A stretch of 50,143 nt of DNA from Gammaproteobacteria bacterium. GTDB lineage: Bacteria; Pseudomonadota; Gammaproteobacteria; Pseudomonadales; Azotimanducaceae. Below are positions 46,962 through 50,143 of the stretch, piece after piece. The stretch is taken from assembly GCA_020832085.1 (NCBI GenBank), contig JAFIFJ010000130.1:1-50143 (forward strand), in the 5' to 3' direction. Under the pieces are notes generated by a model. The model did not search any database, was not told where the DNA came from, and saw only the letters and a program-made list of their open reading frames with translations. The stretch's first letter is position 1. The number at the start of each line of letters is the position of its first letter. The position numbers and the translations under genes were made by a program.

Positions 46962-47401
46962 ATGAGTGGTGCCCTGCCTCAACGTGTCCTGGGCCACAGC
47001 GGTCTGAAGGTCTCCATGCTCGGCCTCGGCACCGCCCGCCTCCTCGATGGCAGGACCCGTCCTGCAACCGGCCCCAACGCGAAGGCAAGATCCTCTGCTT
47101 CGGCATGTCCACAGCCACGGCCGCCGGGGGGCTGGCAGCCCTGGCCATCTGTGACGTGGTGATGGTGACCGTGAACATGGACCGGCCGGAGAGCCTGCCC
47201 GTGCTGGCGGCGGCACAGCGTCGGGGCTGCGAGGTGCTGGTGAAGCAGCCCCTGAGGGGCTGCCGCGGCGAGACCGCCAACATTGCCAATCGCCTGCGCT
47301 GGGCAGCCAGCCGCCCTGGCGTCACCTCGGTCGTCGTCGGCAGCGCGGATCCGCTCCACCTCGCGGCGAATGCCCGCAGCGTCGCTGCGCGATTCGCTTG
47401 A
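46962..47401 (+). pseudogene. Aldo/keto reductase relic with internal deletion and frameshift
   Basis: The 5' part reads ALPQRVLGHSGLKVSMLGLGTA, the N-terminus of an aldo/keto reductase. After about 80 nt the other plus-strand frame resumes with REGKILCFGMSTA, then VLAAAQRRGCEVLVKQPLRG and RWAASRPGVTSVVVGSADPLHLAANARS, the C-terminal blocks of the same family. Roughly 100 residues, including the catalytic Asp, Tyr, Lys and His, are missing between them, and the two parts are in different frames. It ends at the start of the acyltransferase gene. Confidence 0.75.
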
Positions 47402-48297
47402 GGGTGGGCAGGCCGGATCGGAATCATTGGCCGATCCACTGCGCGCTGTGGCTGCTCAGGGCACTGATCCGCCTTCCAGGCTCCTGGCAGACGAAGATCG
47501 GGCGCATGATGGGACGCCTCGCCCAGAGCCTGCTCGGGCGACGTCGCCGCATCGTCCGGCGCAACCTGGAACTGTGTTTCCCGGAACTGTCCGCGGCCGA
47601 TCGCCAGCATCTGCTCGAGGCCCACTTCCAGGCGGCAGGCCTCAGCATCCTGGAAATGGCCAACGCCTGGAACCGTTCCCTGGACGATCTGCAGGGACAC
47701 CTGGAGGTACTGGGAAGCCAGCATCTGGAAGCCGCGCGCCAGCATCCGGGCGGGGTGCTGTTCCTGGGGGGACACTATCTCTGCATGGAGATCGCCGGCG
47801 CCCTGTTCGCGCGCCACCATCCCGTGGACGTGGTCTACAAGCGCCAGCGTCATCCCGTCCTCGATGCCGCTGAACGCCGGGGACGGTCGCGTCACTTTCA
47901 GACCCTGATCGAGCATCAGCAGGTCCGCCTGCTCGTCCGCCGCCTGCGGGAGGGGCACAGCGTCTGGTTTGCTGCTGATCAGGATCAGGGCCTGAGAGGT
48001 GCCCTGTTCGCGCCCTTCTTCGGTGTCCCGGCCGCCACCCTGACCAGCCCGCTGAGGCTGGCCCGACTCACCGGCGCCAAGGTGCTGCTGCTGGACATGT
48101 GGCGCAGCAACGAGGGGCGGCGCTGGACGGTTCGCTTCCGTCCCCTGCCCGAGGGCTTCCCCAGCGGCGACCTCAGCGCGGATGCAAGCTGCCTGAACGC
48201 CAGCATCGAGGCGGCGGTCAGAGAGCATCCCGAGCAGTACCTCTGGCTGCACCGACGCTTCAAAACCCGCCCTCGCGGCGCACCCGGGGTGTACTGA
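47398..48297 (+). CDS. LpxL/HtrB-family lipid A acyltransferase
   Basis: The 299-residue protein has an N-terminal membrane helix, the RRRRIVRRNLELCFPELSA segment typical of LpxL/LpxM, and the catalytic HX4D/E motif as HYLCME (in GGHYLCMEIAG). The RXXXXQ-type region is VVYKRQRHPVLD, and YLWLHRRFKTRP ends the protein. It transfers a secondary acyl chain to Kdo-lipid A, fitting with waaA 2 kb away. The start is uncertain: TTG at 47398 overlaps the relic stop by 4 nt, and GTG at 47404 is an alternative. Confidence 0.9.
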   Translation: MRVGRPDRNHWPIHCALWLLRALIRLPGSWQTKIGRMMGRLAQSLLGRRRRIVRRNLELCFPELSAADRQHLLEAHFQAAGLSILEMANAWNRSLDDLQGHLEVLGSQHLEAARQHPGGVLFLGGHYLCMEIAGALFARHHPVDVVYKRQRHPVLDAAERRGRSRHFQTLIEHQQVRLLVRRLREGHSVWFAADQDQGLRGALFAPFFGVPAATLTSPLRLARLTGAKVLLLDMWRSNEGRRWTVRFRPLPEGFPSGDLSADASCLNASIEAAVREHPEQYLWLHRRFKTRPRGAPGVY

Positions 48298-48392
48298 CCG
48301 CAACCCGCGCAGCCCGCTTTCGCAGCCATCCGGTTTACAAGCCTCGAACCACGAGGCTCAATGCCATCTCGTTGAGTCCCAGGGAGCCGGCC

Positions 48393-48992
48393 GTGCCACG
48401 CCAACTCGAATTCTTCTTCGACTTCATGAGCCCGCCTACCTATCTGGCCTGGGCGCGACTGCCGGCGATCCTCGAGCGCACCGGTGCCAGCGTGGTGTGG
48501 CGCCCCATGCTCACCCTGGGCCTGTTCGAGTTGACGGGCAACCGCTCGCCACGCACCGTCCCCAACAAGGCCGTCTACGGCCAGGCCGACCTGGCCCGCT
48601 TCGCCCGCCGCTACGGCGTGACGCTGAACGCCAATCCGCACATGGAAACCCTGAAAATCGTACCGCCCTTGCGCGGCGCACTCATCGCCCTGGAGCGGGA
48701 GGAGTTTCCAGCCTACGCGCGAGCCATGTTCGACGGCATGTGGGTGGCGGGCGAGAACATCGGCGCCGCCGACGTCTGGCCACGACTGATCGCGGCTGCG
48801 GGACTCGATCCCGAGGTCTATCGCGAGGGCGTGGAGCGCCAGGACATCAAGGATCAGCTGCGCGCCAACACCGAGGAGGCCGCGGCCCGGGGCGCCTTCG
48901 GCGCGCCCACCTTCTTTGTGGGGGAGACCCTGTTCTGGGGTCAGGATCGCCTCGATTTCGTCGAAGAGGCCTTGATGGAACTGCCGGCGTGA
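48393..48992 (+). CDS. DsbA-fold 2-hydroxychromene-2-carboxylate isomerase family protein
   Basis: The 199-residue protein has the thioredoxin/GST-kappa-like fold of HCCA isomerases: LEFFFDFMSPPTYLAWARLP with the catalytic-position Ser, a helical insert with WRPMLTLGLFELTG, and the C-terminal GAFGAPTFFVGETLFWGQDRLDFVEEAL. The family acts in naphthalene-type catabolism or as glutathione-dependent isomerases; no catabolic genes are near, so the substrate is unknown. The GTG at 48393 has GGGAG 6 nt upstream. The preceding 95-nt gap holds nothing recognised. Confidence 0.88.
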   Translation: MPRQLEFFFDFMSPPTYLAWARLPAILERTGASVVWRPMLTLGLFELTGNRSPRTVPNKAVYGQADLARFARRYGVTLNANPHMETLKIVPPLRGALIALEREEFPAYARAMFDGMWVAGENIGAADVWPRLIAAAGLDPEVYREGVERQDIKDQLRANTEEAAARGAFGAPTFFVGETLFWGQDRLDFVEEALMELPA

Positions 48993-49064
48993 CAGGGGGC
49001 AGGTACTCACAGCAGTCCCCAGCGTCTCCGCGTCAGGCGCAAACCCGTTGATCCGGCAACGGCC

Positions 49065-49991
49065 TTGAGCGACTCACACCCGAAGCGCAGCGCTCCGGGC
49101 GCCGATCCCACTTCCGGGTGGATCTGCGTGTTCAGGTCGGCGTGGCGCAACCAGGTCAGCGAAGCGGGCTTCGTGCTCACGGCCGTGGGCATCGACAACA
49201 TGATCGACCAGGGAGAGGGCTTCCTGTGGCAGCTGTGGGTTCCGGTGGAGGATGCCGAGGTTGCCAGCCGTGAGCTCACGCTCTATGCCCGCGACCGTGC
49301 CGAAGCGAATCGCCCGGTAGAACAGCACCAAGAGGTGGACAAGGGCTGGTGGGGGGTCGCCGGTTATCTGCTGGTGATCTGGACGATCCCCGTATTCGAA
49401 GGCTACGGCCTGATGACCGAGGAGACGCTGTCCGCCGGCAGCATGAATGCCGGCGCCGTGGCGGCGGGGGAATGGTGGCGAACCATCACCGCCCTGACGC
49501 TGCACGGAGACTTCGGCCACATCCTCGGCAACTCGGTGTTCGGCGTGATCATCGGCCTGATGGTCGGGCGCAACTTCGGCTCCGGCATCGGCTGGCTGCT
49601 GGTCCTGGCCAGCGGCGCCCTCGGCAACGCCTGCAATGCCTGGATTCAGGGTGACGCCTTCACGTCCATCGGCGCGTCTACAGCCACCTTCGGCGCCCTG
49701 GGCATGGTGGGCGCCTTTCTCTGGCAGCGGGGCGGCCATCGGGCCTTCGGGCTGCGCCGCAGCCTCGCTCCCCTGTTCGCGGCCTTCGCTCTGCTGGCAT
49801 TCACCGGCGTCGGCGGCGAGAACACCGACGTGGTCGCTCACTTCACCGGCTTCGGCGCCGGCGTTCTGATCGGGCTGGTCGCCGCAGCCTTCTCTCCCGA
49901 GACCCTGGGCCTGCGGCGACAGCGCAGCTGCGGTATCGCCGCCCTGCTGCTGACAGCGGGCGCCTGGCTGATGGTGATCATCAACCTCTAG
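49065..49991 (+). CDS. Rhomboid-family intramembrane serine protease
   Basis: The 308-residue protein has an N-terminal cytosolic domain (about 15-90, VFRSAWRNQVSEAGFVLTAVGI) and six or seven hydrophobic helices from about residue 96. Rhomboid landmarks are present: TLHGDFGHILGNSVFG (HxxxHxxxN), the catalytic serine in SIGASTATFGALG, and the catalytic histidine in VVAHFTGFGAGVLIG. Both dyad residues are kept, so activity is likely; the residue after Ser is Thr rather than Gly. The TTG at 49065 is the best available start, without a strong ribosome binding site. Confidence 0.87.
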   Translation: MSDSHPKRSAPGADPTSGWICVFRSAWRNQVSEAGFVLTAVGIDNMIDQGEGFLWQLWVPVEDAEVASRELTLYARDRAEANRPVEQHQEVDKGWWGVAGYLLVIWTIPVFEGYGLMTEETLSAGSMNAGAVAAGEWWRTITALTLHGDFGHILGNSVFGVIIGLMVGRNFGSGIGWLLVLASGALGNACNAWIQGDAFTSIGASTATFGALGMVGAFLWQRGGHRAFGLRRSLAPLFAAFALLAFTGVGGENTDVVAHFTGFGAGVLIGLVAAAFSPETLGLRRQRSCGIAALLLTAGAWLMVIINL

Positions 49992-50007
49992 CCCGCATAT
50001 CTCACCG

Positions 50008-50143
50008 ATGCGCGAAGCGAGGGCGTGGAGATGCCGGGAAAGACAAGGCGCGCGACAGGCCGGGCGCGCAGGCGTACTCGACAGTACGTCGACCGATTCG
50101 CCGGGAGCGAATCGGGTCGCGCGCAGCGCGCCCGAAGGGTGCG
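50008..50143 (+). repeat. Chain of intergenic hairpins at the window end
   Basis: After the rhomboid gene come hairpins GTACT-CGAC-AGTAC (50074-50087) and CGATTCGC-CGGGA-GCGAATCG (50094-50114), then GCGC-GCA-GCGC and a CGAAGGG end. The last three parts match 25173-25222 in layout, with different but still paired stems. The element runs off the window. Confidence 0.6.

Overview
The window is chromosomal core DNA from a GC-rich gammaproteobacterium. From memory, gene content and order follow the Pseudomonas aeruginosa PA4934-PA4974 segment (rpsR-rpsF-rlmB-rnr-tRNA-Leu ... purA-hisZ-hflCKX-hfq-miaA-mutL-ami-tsaE-nnr-queG-orn-rsgA-rhodanese-psd-fimW-fimX-serB ... parC-parE-yqiB-nudF-tolC). The same ancestral cluster underlies the E. 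coli 94-min region. Genus cannot be fixed from the sequence; a deep-branching, non-enteric lineage fits (MutL with an endonuclease motif, FolE2 instead of FolE, a CQTHHR rhodanese, many GTG/TTG starts). There is no prophage, complete insertion sequence, CRISPR array or foreign island.

Layout. 1-4.4 kb: translation and RNA genes on the minus strand (S18, S6, RlmB, RNase R, tRNA-Leu(CAG) with its own promoter and terminator). 4.4-7.5 kb: folE2, a Trm112-like protein and pyk, inserted relative to the Pseudomonas order. 7.5-20.6 kb: a long minus-strand run from nnr/tsaE/amidase/mutL/miaA/hfq/hflX to hflK/hflC/DUF2065/hisZ/purA, with many stop-start overlaps. 20.7-25.1 kb: queG, orn, rsgA, a RhdA-type rhodanese and psd. 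25.5-28.2 kb: the EF-P beta-lysylation set epmA-efp-epmB. 28.4-34.1 kb: a cyclic-di-GMP effector module, two tandem FimW-like paralogues followed by a FimX-like REC/PAS/GGDEF/EAL protein with degenerate active sites, probably controlling type IV pili. 34.1-36.8 kb: serB divergent from a two-TM YtjB/AhpA-like protein that carries a large extra cytoplasmic domain resembling a dead class III nucleotide cyclase. 36.9-44.0 kb: parC, parE, yqiB, nudF, tolC. 44.2-50 kb: waaA, an SDR, an aldo/keto-reductase relic, an LpxL-family acyltransferase, a DsbA-fold isomerase and a rhomboid protease.

The parts least explained by known genes are the fimW-fimW-fimX module, the serB-divergent membrane protein, and a set of related intergenic hairpin repeats (near 823, 25104-25385, 36826, 45538-45690 and 50008-50143). 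Two of these copies keep their stems through compensatory changes, which points to selection on structure. All homology statements come from motif recognition by eye; no database search was run.
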